Source: Acidovorax sp. 69 (lineage in GTDB: Bacteria; Pseudomonadota; Gammaproteobacteria; Burkholderiales; Burkholderiaceae_C). From it: 64,000 bases of DNA. The notes under the pieces were generated by a model. The model saw only the letters and a list, made by a program, of their open reading frames with translations, had not been told where the DNA came from and did not search any database. Positions 44,736 to 55,066 of this stretch are shown here, piece after piece (the first letter of the stretch is position 1; every line of letters begins with the position of its first letter). The position numbers and the translations under genes were made by a program. The stretch spans positions 3,906,501 to 3,970,500 of the forward strand of contig NZ_PGEP01000001.1 in NCBI RefSeq assembly GCF_002797445.1, written 5' to 3'.

Positions 44736-45806
44736 CTACCCCTCAAACTGCGGATGCAGCTGTCGGATGCGGTTCATCGCCATCGCCGCAGCGGCCGTGC
44801 GGGTCTCCACCCCCAGCTTGGCAAAAACGCGCTCCAGGTGCTTCTTGACCGTGGCGGGGCTGGCGCCAAGGATGTCGCCGATGTCGCGGTTGATCTTGCC
44901 CTTGACGACCCAGTACAGCACCTCGGCCTCGCGGGCGGTGAGCTTGAAGGACAGGCTCATGGATTCGATGATCTTGGCGTCCGACACCTCGCGCATCACG
45001 ATGAGCCAGTCGCCGCCGCCAGCGCTGTCACCCGCCTGCTGGTGCAGCCGGAAGGTGAGGCGGCGTGCACCCTGCTCCACGGCCAGGCGCGGCGGCTCGG
45101 CCAGGGACGCCGCCAACAGCTCGGCCGCGTTGTCGGCCAGCACATGGCGGCGCAGCCAGGCCTGCACAGGCTCGGGCGCCCATTGGCCAAATGCGGTGGG
45201 TGCACCGTCGGGCCCCACTTCGCCGAAGTAGCTTTGCAGCAGCTCGCGCGCCAGCGGGGTCTGCCACACGATGCGGCCGTCCGACGCGCGCACCGTGATG
45301 CTGGCGTAGCCAAAGGCGTCGAGTGCATTGCGCGCCTCGCGGGCCTGGCGCGCGTCCTGCCGCGCCTTGCGGGCCGCCCCCAGGTGCACGCCCATACGGG
45401 CCATGACCTCGCGCGGTTTGATGGGCTTGGTGACGTAGTCCACACCGCCTGCCTCCAGCGCAGCCACCAGGTGCTCGGTCTCAGTGAGCCCGGTCATGAA
45501 GATGATGGGGATGTGCGCCGTGGCGGGGTTGGCCTTGAGCCGCCGTGCCACTTCAAAGCCATCCATTCCCGGCATCATGGCGTCGAGCAAAACAATGTCG
45601 GGCAGGGCCTGGGCCGCGCGCTGCAACGCGGCCTCGCCATGGGTGGCCACCAACACGGTGTAGCCCGATTCGTCGAGCGCATCGTGCAGCACGGCCAGGT
45701 TGTCGGGCACATCGTCCACGATCAGCACCACGTCGCTGTCGGTGCGGTCCAGCGCTGCGCCCGGTGGGGCTTGCACCCAGGGCGAAGGGGGAATTGCGGT
45801 GTTCAT
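44736..45806 (-). CDS. Response regulator with receiver, PAS-like linker and LuxR-type DNA-binding domain
   Basis: 356 residues. The receiver domain (about 25-145) has VDDVPDN, the phospho-acceptor Asp in LLDAMMPGMDGFEV and Lys in VTKPIKP. A PAS-like middle (ITVRASDGRIVWQTPLAREL) follows. The C-terminal GerE helix-turn-helix contains LTAREAEVLYWVVKGKINRD and ATVKKHLERVFAKL. The ATG overlaps the sensor kinase stop (TGATG), so it is the cognate partner of the fusion at 45806-49471. Likely targets are the urease operon or transport genes (inference). Confidence 0.88.
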   Translation of the reverse strand: MNTAIPPSPWVQAPPGAALDRTDSDVVLIVDDVPDNLAVLHDALDESGYTVLVATHGEAALQRAAQALPDIVLLDAMMPGMDGFEVARRLKANPATAHIPIIFMTGLTETEHLVAALEAGGVDYVTKPIKPREVMARMGVHLGAARKARQDARQAREARNALDAFGYASITVRASDGRIVWQTPLARELLQSYFGEVGPDGAPTAFGQWAPEPVQAWLRRHVLADNAAELLAASLAEPPRLAVEQGARRLTFRLHQQAGDSAGGGDWLIVMREVSDAKIIESMSLSFKLTAREAEVLYWVVKGKINRDIGDILGASPATVKKHLERVFAKLGVETRTAAAAMAMNRIRQLHPQFEG

Positions 45807-48800
45807 CACGATGGCGCCTGCTCCAGAATCTGGCCCATGGCATCGAACTGGAACTGCTTGGCCAGTTGCCGCATGGTGGTCACAAAAATGCTGTGCGCAG
45901 GCTGGCTGCGTTCGATGTCGTCCAGGGTGTTGAGGATGCCACGGTAGTAGCCCAGCGCCACCACCTGTCCCAGTGCAGTCAGGGCGTTGGCATCGGGGTA
46001 GGTCAGGGGCTGTGGCTGCGTAGATGCGGCCGTTGTTGTTGACACGTCAGCCCCCTGAACAGCGGCCTCGTCGTGCAGCCACTGCAGGCCCAGGCGGCGC
46101 TCCAGCCAGTCGATCAGCTCGGTATGGCGCACGGGCTTGACGATGAAGTCCTCCGGGCGGATGTCCACATCGTTGTCCAGCGCCTTGTCGAACGCGTTGG
46201 CGGACACGATGGCGCAGTGGAGTTCTGCGAGGTGCATCTGCCGCACACGCCGCAGGGTCTCCCACCCGTCAATACCGGGCATGGCCAGGTCCATGAAGAT
46301 CGCGTGCGGCCGGTAGCCCGCAGCCAGCAGATCGAGCGCATCGTGCCCACTGGCGGCCTGCCGCAGCTCAAAACCCAGGGGTTCCAACAGCTCGCGCAGC
46401 AGCTCGCGGTCGGGCTCCTCGTTGTCCACCACCAGGATGCGACGGCGCTCGCCCGCATAACCCCTGCGGGTGCGCTGTGCGCGGGCTGCCGATGCAGTGG
46501 GCACGGGTGCGGCCTTGCCCAGGGCCTCGGCGTGCACTTCGGGCAGGAACAGCTTGACGTGGAATACCGACCCCAGGCCAGGGGTGCTGGTCACCGTCAA
46601 TTCCCCCCCCATCAGCGCCGTGAGCATTTTGGCAATGGTCAGGCCCAGGCCTGCCCCCGGCGCTGCCGCAACGGCGCTTGCGCTGCTGGCACCGCCGCCC
46701 CGCGCGAAAGGCTCAAAGATGCGGTCGATCTCGTCAGCCGTGAGTCCTGGCCCCGTGTCCTGCACCTCGATGCGGGCCATCTCGCGCGCATAACGCACTC
46801 GCAAGGTGACGGTGCCATGCGCCGTGAACTTGACGGCGTTGCCCAGCAGGTTGATGAGGATCTGGCGCAGGCGCTTTTCGTCGGCCCGCACCACCTCGGG
46901 GATCACCCCTAACACATCGAACTGGAACGCCAGGCCCTTGGCGGCCGCCTGCAGCTCGAACAGGCTGGCCATCTCGTGCAGACCATCGGCAAAACGCGCG
47001 GGTGCCACATCCAGTGTGAGCTTGCCCGACTCGATGCGCGCGATGTCCAGCGTGCCTTCGATGAGCGACAGGAGGTGCTCGCCGCCCCGGCGGATCACGT
47101 GCACGGCCTGCTTGCGGTGCGGGGGCACGCCTGCGTCTTCGCCCATCAGCTGCGCATAGCCCAGGATGGAGTTGAGCGGTGTGCGGATCTCGTGGCTGAT
47201 GGCGCTGATGTAGCGGCTCTTGGCCTGGTTGGCCTGGTCAGCGGCGCGCTGGGCGGCCTCGGCCACCTGGCGCGCCTGCTCGGCCACGCTGCGTGCGGTC
47301 TGCAGGGCTTCGTCGGTCTGGCGGTGCAATTCGATCTCGCGCACCAGAAGGCCGGTCTGGCGGTTGGATTCTTCCTGTGCCACCTGGCGGCTTTTGTGCG
47401 CCAGCACCAGCCACCAGGCCACGATGCCCGAGATGACCAGCAGCGCAAGGTACGCCTTGAGTAGCCCCGAGCGCAGGGCCACAGCGGGCGCTGCCATCAC
47501 CTCGATGTCGGTGGCCGCTTGCGCAATGGTGTTGAGTTCCTGGTGGTACAGCAGGCCCATCACCGAGGCCAGCAGCGGCGCTATCACCAGCATCAACAGC
47601 AGAAAATGGCCCAGGCCCGTGTCCAGGTAACGCCACATGGCGCGGGGCAGCACCCAGCGCAGCGCGGCCGACCACTGCACTGCCATGCTGGCGTGGGGCT
47701 TGCACAGGTCACCACAGCGCGCATCCAGCGTGCAGCACAGCGAGCAGATGGCGCCCCGGTAGGCGGGGCACTGGGCCATGTCGGGCGCTTCGTACTCGCG
47801 CTCGCAGATCACGCAGCGCTGCGCGGTGGTGCGCCGGTAGCTCATCCGGGCCTCTGTGCCCAGCCCTCCTTCGGCATTGCGGCGCAGCGGGCCATGCAGG
47901 GGCACGGCCACCACGTCGGCCAGCGCAGCGGGCTCCGACTGGCGGGCAATGTAATAGCGCCCCCCGGTGGCCCATGCAATGAGTGGCGCGGTCACAAAGG
48001 CCACCGCCATCGCAATCACGGCCGAAAAGGCTTGCGGCAACGGGCCAAACAGCCCCAGGTGTGCGCTGATGGACAGGATGGACGCCAGTGCCATCGAGCC
48101 CACACCCACGGGGTTGATGTCGTACAGGTGCGCGCGCTTGAACTCAATGCCCTTGGGAGACAGGCCCAGCGGCTTGTTGATGACGAGGTCGGCCACCACC
48201 GACATGATCCAGGCGATGGCGATGTTGGAGTACAGCCCCAGCACCTCGCCCATGGCGCGGAACACGTTCATCTCCATCAGCATGAAGGCGATCAGCGTGT
48301 TGAACACCACCCACACCACCCGCCCCGGGTGGCTGTGCGTGAGCCGCGAGAAGAAGTTGGACCACGCCAGCGAGCCCGCGTAGGCATTGGTCACGTTGAT
48401 CTTGAGCTGCGAGATCACCACAAACAACGCCGTGGCCGCCACCGCCCAGCCGTAGTTGGGGAACACATATTCATACGCGGCCAGGTACATCTGGTTCGGG
48501 TCGACCGCGCGCTCGGCCGGCACCATGTGGGTGAGCGCCAGGTACGCCAACAACGCACCGCCCAGCATCTTGAGCACGCCCAGCACCACCCAGCCTGGCC
48601 CGCCCACCAGCACGCCCAGCCACCAGCGCCCGCGCGTGGCGGGGGTGGAAGCGGGCATGAAGCGCAGGTAATCGGCCTGCTCCCCCATCTGGGTAATCAG
48701 CGCAATGCCGACTGTGAGGGCTGCACCAAACAAGGGCAATTGAAACGTCGCGCCGCGCATCAATTCACCACCGTAGTGCACAACCCCAGAAAACGCACCA

Positions 48801-49471
48801 GGATCGCGCACCAACACATAGGCAAACGGCACCACCAGCATCACCAGCCACAGCGGCTGTGTCCACATTTGCAGCCGGCTGATGGCCGAAACGCCATGGG
48901 TGACCAGCGGAATCACCACGATGGCGCAGATCAGGTAACCCCAGGTGGGCGGGATGTCGAGCGCCAGCTCCAGCGCGTAGGCCATCACGGCGGCCTCCAG
49001 CGCGAAGAAGATGAAGGTGAACGATGCGTAGATGAGCGAGGTGAGCGTAGAGCCGATGTAGCCAAACCCCGCGCCGCGCGTGAGCAAATCCATGTCCACC
49101 CCGTAGCGCGCCGCATACACGCTGATGGGCAGCCCCGCCAGAAAGATGATGAGCCCCGTGGCCACGATGGCCCAGAAGGCGTTGATGAAGCCGTACTGCA
49201 CCAGCAGCGTGGCACCCACGGCCTCCAGAATCAAAAACGACGCCGCACCAAACGCCGTGTTGGCCACCCGCCATTCAGACCATTTGCGAAAGCGCTGCGG
49301 GGTGTAGCGCAGCGCGTAGTCTTCCATGGTCTCGGTGGCCACCCAGCTGTTGTAGTCGCGGCGCACCTTGACCACTTGCTGGGGCGCTTGCGCATCCACA
49401 TCCTGCCCCGACGGCTGCACCGGCACAGCATCAGCAGGGGCAATGGGGGCAGTGAGAAGTGGCATGGGCAT
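45806..49471 (-). CDS. NCS1-family permease fused to a hybrid sensor histidine kinase
   Basis: 1221 residues. About 60-500 form a 12-segment NCS1 purine/cytosine permease-like domain (GADADLL-like region reads VDMDLLTRGAGFGYIGS; QMGEQADYLRFMP). About 552-590 is a Cys-rich stretch with CVIC, then C, CSLCC, C and CKPH, possibly a metal site. Two further membrane segments (about 625-690) and a coiled coil lead to HisKA with SHEIRTPLN near 760, HATPase_c (NLLGNAVKF, DTGPGL, GAGLGL) to about 1000, and a receiver with Asp in FMDLAMPG near 1061 and Lys in IVKPVRH near 1113. It appears to be a transporter used as a sensor, like the SLC5-kinase fusion CbrA but with an NCS1 module. It diverges from ureA, so the ligand may be urea, a nucleobase or hydantoin-like. 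Confidence 0.88.
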   Translation of the reverse strand: MPMPLLTAPIAPADAVPVQPSGQDVDAQAPQQVVKVRRDYNSWVATETMEDYALRYTPQRFRKWSEWRVANTAFGAASFLILEAVGATLLVQYGFINAFWAIVATGLIIFLAGLPISVYAARYGVDMDLLTRGAGFGYIGSTLTSLIYASFTFIFFALEAAVMAYALELALDIPPTWGYLICAIVVIPLVTHGVSAISRLQMWTQPLWLVMLVVPFAYVLVRDPGAFSGVVHYGGELMRGATFQLPLFGAALTVGIALITQMGEQADYLRFMPASTPATRGRWWLGVLVGGPGWVVLGVLKMLGGALLAYLALTHMVPAERAVDPNQMYLAAYEYVFPNYGWAVAATALFVVISQLKINVTNAYAGSLAWSNFFSRLTHSHPGRVVWVVFNTLIAFMLMEMNVFRAMGEVLGLYSNIAIAWIMSVVADLVINKPLGLSPKGIEFKRAHLYDINPVGVGSMALASILSISAHLGLFGPLPQAFSAVIAMAVAFVTAPLIAWATGGRYYIARQSEPAALADVVAVPLHGPLRRNAEGGLGTEARMSYRRTTAQRCVICEREYEAPDMAQCPAYRGAICSLCCTLDARCGDLCKPHASMAVQWSAALRWVLPRAMWRYLDTGLGHFLLLMLVIAPLLASVMGLLYHQELNTIAQAATDIEVMAAPAVALRSGLLKAYLALLVISGIVAWWLVLAHKSRQVAQEESNRQTGLLVREIELHRQTDEALQTARSVAEQARQVAEAAQRAADQANQAKSRYISAISHEIRTPLNSILGYAQLMGEDAGVPPHRKQAVHVIRRGGEHLLSLIEGTLDIARIESGKLTLDVAPARFADGLHEMASLFELQAAAKGLAFQFDVLGVIPEVVRADEKRLRQILINLLGNAVKFTAHGTVTLRVRYAREMARIEVQDTGPGLTADEIDRIFEPFARGGGASSASAVAAAPGAGLGLTIAKMLTALMGGELTVTSTPGLGSVFHVKLFLPEVHAEALGKAAPVPTASAARAQRTRRGYAGERRRILVVDNEEPDRELLRELLEPLGFELRQAASGHDALDLLAAGYRPHAIFMDLAMPGIDGWETLRRVRQMHLAELHCAIVSANAFDKALDNDVDIRPEDFIVKPVRHTELIDWLERRLGLQWLHDEAAVQGADVSTTTAASTQPQPLTYPDANALTALGQVVALGYYRGILNTLDDIERSQPAHSIFVTTMRQLAKQFQFDAMGQILEQAPS

Positions 49472-49688
49472 GGAATGACGGCAAGCCCTGCAGGTGCAGT
49501 TTCCATGCCACGGCCAACCCTAGCGCGCACAGTCCCTGCGCCAGATGACGTATGGCGGGCACGGGGCTTGCTGCCTATGATGGAACGGCTCTCATCAGAT
49601 CCCCCCGTACGCCACAGAACACACCCCTCATGGTCACCCCGCATTGACGGCCGCACGAGCCAATGACCCCAGCATTGAGTAAAACGAT
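49472..49688. other. Divergent control region between the NCS1-kinase and ureA
   Basis: 217 bases. It holds a strong sigma-54-like promoter toward ureA (49557-49572), a weak minus-strand element TGGCATG-N4-CTGC (49496-49510) very close to the kinase start, and one NtrC-like half-site GGTGCA at 49493-49498. No gene. Confidence 0.5.
49557..49572 (+). promoter_or_regulatory. Sigma-54-type promoter of the urease operon
   Basis: GGGCACG-N4-TTGCT matches the -24/-12 consensus at all but the first base, with exact spacing. Initiation would fall near 49583, about 105 bases before the ureA ATG. Urease under NtrC/sigma-54 control is known in other bacteria. Confidence 0.6.
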
Positions 49689-49991
49689 ATGGAACTGACT
49701 CCTCGCGAAAAAGACAAGCTCTTGATCTTCACCGCCGCCCTGCTGGCCGAGCGGCGCAAGGCCCGAGGCCTGAAGCTCAACTACCCGGAGGCCATGGCCC
49801 TGATCAGCGCCGCCGTGATGGAAGGCGCCCGCGACGGCAAGACCGCGGCGCAACTGATGAGCGAAGGCCGCAGCGTGCTGACCCGCGCCGACGTGATGGA
49901 CGGCATCGCCGAGATGATTCCGGACATCCAGGTGGAAGCCACCTTCCCGGACGGCACCAAGCTCGTCACCGTCCATCAGCCGATCGTCTGA
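49689..49991 (+). CDS. ureA: Urease gamma subunit
   Basis: 100 residues, exact family length. [20 protein letters not shown] and [11 protein letters not shown] are diagnostic. First structural gene of the operon; forms the (alpha-beta-gamma)3 nickel enzyme that hydrolyses urea to ammonia and carbamate. A 33-base gap leads to the HupE/UreJ gene. Confidence 0.96.
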   Translation: MELTPREKDKLLIFTAALLAERRKARGLKLNYPEAMALISAAVMEGARDGKTAAQLMSEGRSVLTRADVMDGIAEMIPDIQVEATFPDGTKLVTVHQPIV

Positions 49992-50024
49992 CCTCTTTTT
50001 CCCCTTTCTCTCTGTGGAGCCCCC

Positions 50025-50642
50025 ATGCGCATCGCACTCTCACACCGCCACACAGTCGCTCTTTTTTTCATAGCAGTCAGCGCAATCAGTACAAGCGCCA
50101 GTGCCCATACCGGTGCTGAATCTCACATCCACAACAGCTTTCTGAGCGGCTTTGCCCACCCCTTGTTCGGCCTGGACCACCTGGCCGCCATGGTCGCCGT
50201 GGGCCTGTGGAGCGCCCTGGCTGCGCGCAGCGCCGGACGCGAATTGCTGTGGGGCCCCGTGGGCTTCGCAGCCATGCTGCTAGTGGGCGCGGTGCTGGGC
50301 CTGCAAGGTGTGGCCCTGCCTGCGGTGGAGCCGATGATTGCCGCGTCGCTGCTGGTCACCGGCCTGCTCGTGGTGTCGCGCCTGCGGGTGCCGGGCGCGT
50401 TGGCAGCGTTGGGCGTGGGCGTGTTCGCCGTGTTTCATGGCGTGGCCCACGGCTATGAGCTGGCAGGCAGTGACAGCGCCTGGCAAACCCTGGCAGGCAT
50501 GCTGACAGCCACGGTACTGCTGCACGGCGCGGGTCTGGCGGCTGGCTGGGCACTGCGCAACCGCCACACATGGCTGGCACGCGCTGCCGGGGCTGGCGTG
50601 GCCGCGTTCGGCGGTGCGTTGCTGTTGCAGCAGATGGCGTGA
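50025..50642 (+). CDS. ureJ: HupE/UreJ-family nickel transporter
   Basis: 205 residues with a signal-like N terminus and about six membrane segments. HPLFGLDHLAAM near residue 45 is the HPxxGxDHxLAM metal motif of HupE/UreJ, and FHGVAHGYEL is the second His-rich segment. It probably supplies nickel for urease maturation. The position between ureA and ureB is common in this family. Confidence 0.88.
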   Translation: MRIALSHRHTVALFFIAVSAISTSASAHTGAESHIHNSFLSGFAHPLFGLDHLAAMVAVGLWSALAARSAGRELLWGPVGFAAMLLVGAVLGLQGVALPAVEPMIAASLLVTGLLVVSRLRVPGALAALGVGVFAVFHGVAHGYELAGSDSAWQTLAGMLTATVLLHGAGLAAGWALRNRHTWLARAAGAGVAAFGGALLLQQMA

Positions 50643-50682
50643 TGGCAGTGATCCCAACGATGCATGCCAAGCTGACAAGCCT

Positions 50683-50713
50683 CTCTCCCCGACCCTCTCC
50701 AGCCAGGGGAGAG
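50683..50713. repeat. Hairpin element between ureJ and ureB
   Basis: CTCTCCCC (50683-50690) pairs with GGGGAGAG (50706-50713) across 15 bases, with a further CTCTCC in the loop. This is a short intergenic hairpin of a type seen scattered in proteobacterial genomes. Confidence 0.6.
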
Positions 50714-50743
50714 GGAGTAGTTCCTAACCATGGATAACTCACC

Positions 50744-51049
50744 ATGATCCCAGGCGAACTCATCACCGAACCCGGCGAGCACCTGCTCAACACCGGCCGC
50801 CGCACCCTCACCCTGCTGGTGCGCAACACCGGCGATCGGCCCATCCAGGTCGGCTCGCACTATCACTTTGCCGAAACCAACAACGCCCTGGGTTTTGACC
50901 GCACGGCTGCACGCGGCATGCGGCTGAACATCGCATCCGGCACCGCCGTGCGGTTTGAGCCGGGCCAGGAGCGCACGGTCGAGTTGGTGGACTACGCGGG
51001 CGAGCGCAAGGTGTTCGGCTTTCAGGGCATGACCCAGGGCGCGCTGTAG
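50744..51049 (+). CDS. ureB: Urease beta subunit
   Basis: 101 residues. [19 protein letters not shown] at the N terminus and [15 protein letters not shown] are diagnostic. A full-length, normal member. It is followed by a 104-base gap with a dispersed repeat. Confidence 0.96.
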   Translation: MIPGELITEPGEHLLNTGRRTLTLLVRNTGDRPIQVGSHYHFAETNNALGFDRTAARGMRLNIASGTAVRFEPGQERTVELVDYAGERKVFGFQGMTQGAL

Positions 51050-51060
51050 CCCCTGCTCTA

Positions 51061-51135
51061 CCAATTTTGAGCCAAATTGGCCTCTAGCGCTTTATTAATA
51101 AGCGCTGGCAGCTATCAAAATAATAGTAATTAGTT
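51061..51135. repeat. Dispersed intergenic repeat between ureB and ureC
   Basis: AGCGCTT (51086-51092) pairs with AAGCGCT (51100-51106) across a 7-base AT loop; GGCCTCT and GGCAGCTATCAAAATAATAG flank it. An additional CCAATTTTGAGCCAAATTGG stem lies just upstream (51061-51080). Confidence 0.7.
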
Positions 51136-51153
51136 CTCGCGGAGCACCCCACC

Positions 51154-52872
<1,719 letters not shown>

Positions 52873-52883
52873 GATCGCGCCCC

Positions 52884-53363
52884 ATGAGCGACTTGCTGCA
52901 CGACCTGCAAATCCGACTGGACGGCCTCTCCGATCCACGCATCGAAGCCTTCATGCAAGAGCATTTGAAGGACATGCACGCCACCTCGCCGCCCGAGAGC
53001 GTGCACGCTCTCGACATGGCGCAGCTGCGCCAGCCCGAGATCCGCTTCTGGACGGCCTGGCGCGGCGATGGCGAGCTGGTGGGTACCGGCGCGCTCAAGC
53101 ATCTGGACACCGGGCATGCCGAACTCAAGTCCATGCGCACTGCGGCCAGCGCGCGCGGCCAAGGCGTGGGACGCGCCGTGCTGGAACACATCCTGTGCCA
53201 GGCGGTGGACCTGGGCTATCAGCGCATCAGCCTCGAAACTGGAACCCAGCCCTTTTTTGAACCCGCGCACCAGCTGTACCTGCGCTACGGGTTTACCGAC
53301 TGCGCCCCTTTCGGCAGCTACCGGACAGACCCCCACAGCCGCTACATGAGCCGCGCGCTGTAG
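52884..53363 (+). CDS. GNAT-family N-acetyltransferase inside the urease operon
   Basis: 159 residues. AELKSMRTAASARGQGVGRA carries the acetyl-CoA pyrophosphate loop (RGQGVGRA), and LYLRYGFTDCAPFG is the typical C-terminal strand. It begins 11 bases after ureC and lies before ureE, so it is co-transcribed. It is not a known urease factor; the substrate is unknown. Confidence 0.85.
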   Translation: MSDLLHDLQIRLDGLSDPRIEAFMQEHLKDMHATSPPESVHALDMAQLRQPEIRFWTAWRGDGELVGTGALKHLDTGHAELKSMRTAASARGQGVGRAVLEHILCQAVDLGYQRISLETGTQPFFEPAHQLYLRYGFTDCAPFGSYRTDPHSRYMSRAL

Positions 53364-53440
53364 ATCGGCCGCACACCACAGGTGACGGCCAAGGCCACAA
53401 TGTGTTCCTTGTCCACCTTGCCCCCTCCGCCCCTCTTGCC

Positions 53441-54154
53441 ATGATCCAGGTCTCCAAACTTCTCCCCCAAGGCCAAGGCCTCGCTCCCGTGCTGCTCAAG
53501 CGCGCCACCACCATCGCGCTGGACTGGGACGTGCGCCAGAAAAGCCGTTTTGCCGCCACCGACTCCGCCGGGCGCGAGCTGGGCATCTTTTTGCCGCGTG
53601 GCACGCTGGTGCGCGGCGGCGATGTGCTGGTGGCCGAAGACGGCTCCATGGTCCGCGTGATCGCCGCGCCTCAGCCGGTGCTCGTCATCACGCATTGCAA
53701 AAACCACGGCACCCCGTTCGACCTGACCCGCGCCGCCTACCACCTGGGCAACCGCCATGTGCCCATCGAGCTGCAGCCCGACCACCTCAAGATCGAACCC
53801 GACCACGTGCTGGCCGACATGCTGCGTGCCATGCACCTGATCGTCAAAGCGCAAGACCTGCCGTTTGAACCCGAAGGCGGTGCCTATGCCGCAGGGCATG
53901 GCGGCGGGCACCACCACAGCGGACACGACCATGACAGCGACCATGACCATGACCATGGTCACGCCCACGACGCTGCACACGACCACGCCAACGCAGTGGC
54001 GCATGGCCACGAACACACGCACACGCACACGCATCCGGATGGGCCCGCGCAGTCCGCTGCACCGGCGGCTGCTCCAGCACGCGGCCGCACGGTAGCGATC
54101 CCTGTGGTCGCCCAGGGCCATGTGCATGGCCCCGACTGCAACCACGATCACTGA
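53441..54154 (+). CDS. ureE: Urease accessory protein UreE with a long His-rich tail
   Basis: 237 residues from ATG 53441; a start at 53402 would add 13 residues lacking resemblance to UreE. The UreE N- and C-domains (about 1-150) contain LGIFLPRGTLVRGGD, the metal-site His in HLGNRHVPIEL and LIVKAQDLPFEPEGGAY. From about 155 a tail of more than 25 His with Asp repeats extends to the end (HDHDSDHDHDHGHAHD-like). It is a nickel chaperone; the tail would bind many Ni ions. Confidence 0.93.
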   Translation: MIQVSKLLPQGQGLAPVLLKRATTIALDWDVRQKSRFAATDSAGRELGIFLPRGTLVRGGDVLVAEDGSMVRVIAAPQPVLVITHCKNHGTPFDLTRAAYHLGNRHVPIELQPDHLKIEPDHVLADMLRAMHLIVKAQDLPFEPEGGAYAAGHGGGHHHSGHDHDSDHDHDHGHAHDAAHDHANAVAHGHEHTHTHTHPDGPAQSAAPAAAPARGRTVAIPVVAQGHVHGPDCNHDH

Positions 54155-54168
54155 CCACTGCCCACTGC

Positions 54169-54204
54169 CAGTGACCTTGCCAGTGACCTTGCCAGTGACC
54201 ATGA
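54169..54204. repeat. Three tandem copies of a 12-base unit
   Basis: CAGTGACCTTGC occurs at 54169-54180 and 54181-54192, with a third variant CAGTGACCATGA at 54193-54204. It lies just after ureE. Confidence 0.85.
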
Positions 54205-54216
54205 CCTCCACCCCCA

Positions 54217-54288
54217 CCGTTCGGGCTGAGCCCGTCGAAGCCGAGACACGGCGCCTTACCAGCCGTTCGACGCGCTCAGGGCGAACGG
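54217..54288. repeat. REPIN-like inverted pair between ureE and ureF
   Basis: CCGTTCGGGCTGAGCCCGTC (start 54217) is matched in reverse by GACGCGCTCAGGGCGAACGG (end 54288), about 25 bases apart. The unit CCGTTCG-(G/C)2-CTGAGC-x-CGTCGAA is a REP-type palindromic sequence, and the inverted pair is the REPIN layout moved by RAYT transposases. No RAYT gene lies in the window. Confidence 0.75.
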
Positions 54289-54305
54289 ACTGAAGAGATA
54301 GCAGC

Positions 54306-55016
54306 GTGCGCCCAGACCGCCCCGCCCCCCTGCCAGCAGCCAGCCTGCTGCAACTCATCTGGCTCGCCTCGCCCGCGCTGCCCGTGGGCGGCTTCTCGTA
54401 TTCAGAGGGGTTAGAAAGCGCTATTGAAAATGCAGGTCTTGCCACTGAGGCTGCTGTGGGTGAATGGCTGCTCGACCAGCTCCATATCACCCAATCCCGC
54501 GGCGACATGGCCCTGATCGCCAAGGCGGTAGGCGCCTGGCGCCGGGGCGACATGGCGCATGTGAAAGAACTCAACGACTGGGTGCTGCACACCCGCGAAA
54601 CGAGCGAGCTGCGGCTGCAGGCCGAGCAGATGGGCCGCTCCATGGCCGACTGGCTGCGCAACCAGAACCTGGGCGACGAACAGGCCCTGCCCGCCATCCG
54701 CCACCTGGCCGCCCTGCCCCCCACCTACCCCGTCGCCTTTGCGCTGGCCGCATCCACCACCCAGGCGCCTGTGCGCGATGTGCTGCTGGCCTATGCCTTT
54801 GGCTGGGCCGAGAACATGGTGCAGGCGGCCCTCAAATCCATGCAACTGGGCCAAAGTGCAGGCCAGCGCATCCTGGCGCGGCTGGCCGATGCCATCCCTG
54901 CTGCCGCAGACCATGCCATCAGCCTCATGGACAGCGAACGCCAGGCCTTCTCCCCCATGCTGGCCATCCTGAGCGCCCAGCACGAGGTGCAATATTCAAG
55001 ACTTTTTCGCTCTTAG
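54306..55016 (+). CDS. ureF: Urease accessory protein UreF
   Basis: 236 residues from GTG 54306. [21 protein letters not shown] is the UreF signature region (core [15 protein letters not shown]), and [16 protein letters not shown] is conserved. UreF bridges UreD and UreG in nickel insertion. The last residues and stop lie within a dispersed-repeat-like sequence (55003-55060). Confidence 0.94.
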   Translation: MRPDRPAPLPAASLLQLIWLASPALPVGGFSYSEGLESAIENAGLATEAAVGEWLLDQLHITQSRGDMALIAKAVGAWRRGDMAHVKELNDWVLHTRETSELRLQAEQMGRSMADWLRNQNLGDEQALPAIRHLAALPPTYPVAFALAASTTQAPVRDVLLAYAFGWAENMVQAALKSMQLGQSAGQRILARLADAIPAAADHAISLMDSERQAFSPMLAILSAQHEVQYSRLFRS

Positions 55017-55060
55017 CGCACGCCCCATATGCGCAAGCAGCTATTGATTTAATAGTAAAC
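55003..55060. repeat. Dispersed repeat overlapping the ureF stop
   Basis: TTTTTCGCTCTTAGCGCACG, CCATATGCGCAAGCAGCTATTG and TTTAATAGTAA follow the family order. It supplies the ureF stop codon, so its arrival may have set the end of UreF. Confidence 0.5.
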
Positions 55061-55066
55061 AACGCC

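Noticed and set aside
49496-49510. Minus-strand sigma-54-like element before the NCS1-kinase gene
   Set aside because: TGGCATG-N4-CTGC is correctly spaced, but it would start transcription only about 13 bases before the ATG, with no room for a clear ribosome site.
53940-54030. CAT/CAC-rich stretch as a tandem repeat or CRISPR-like array
   Set aside because: It is simply the coding sequence of the His-rich UreE tail and has no unit-spacer structure.
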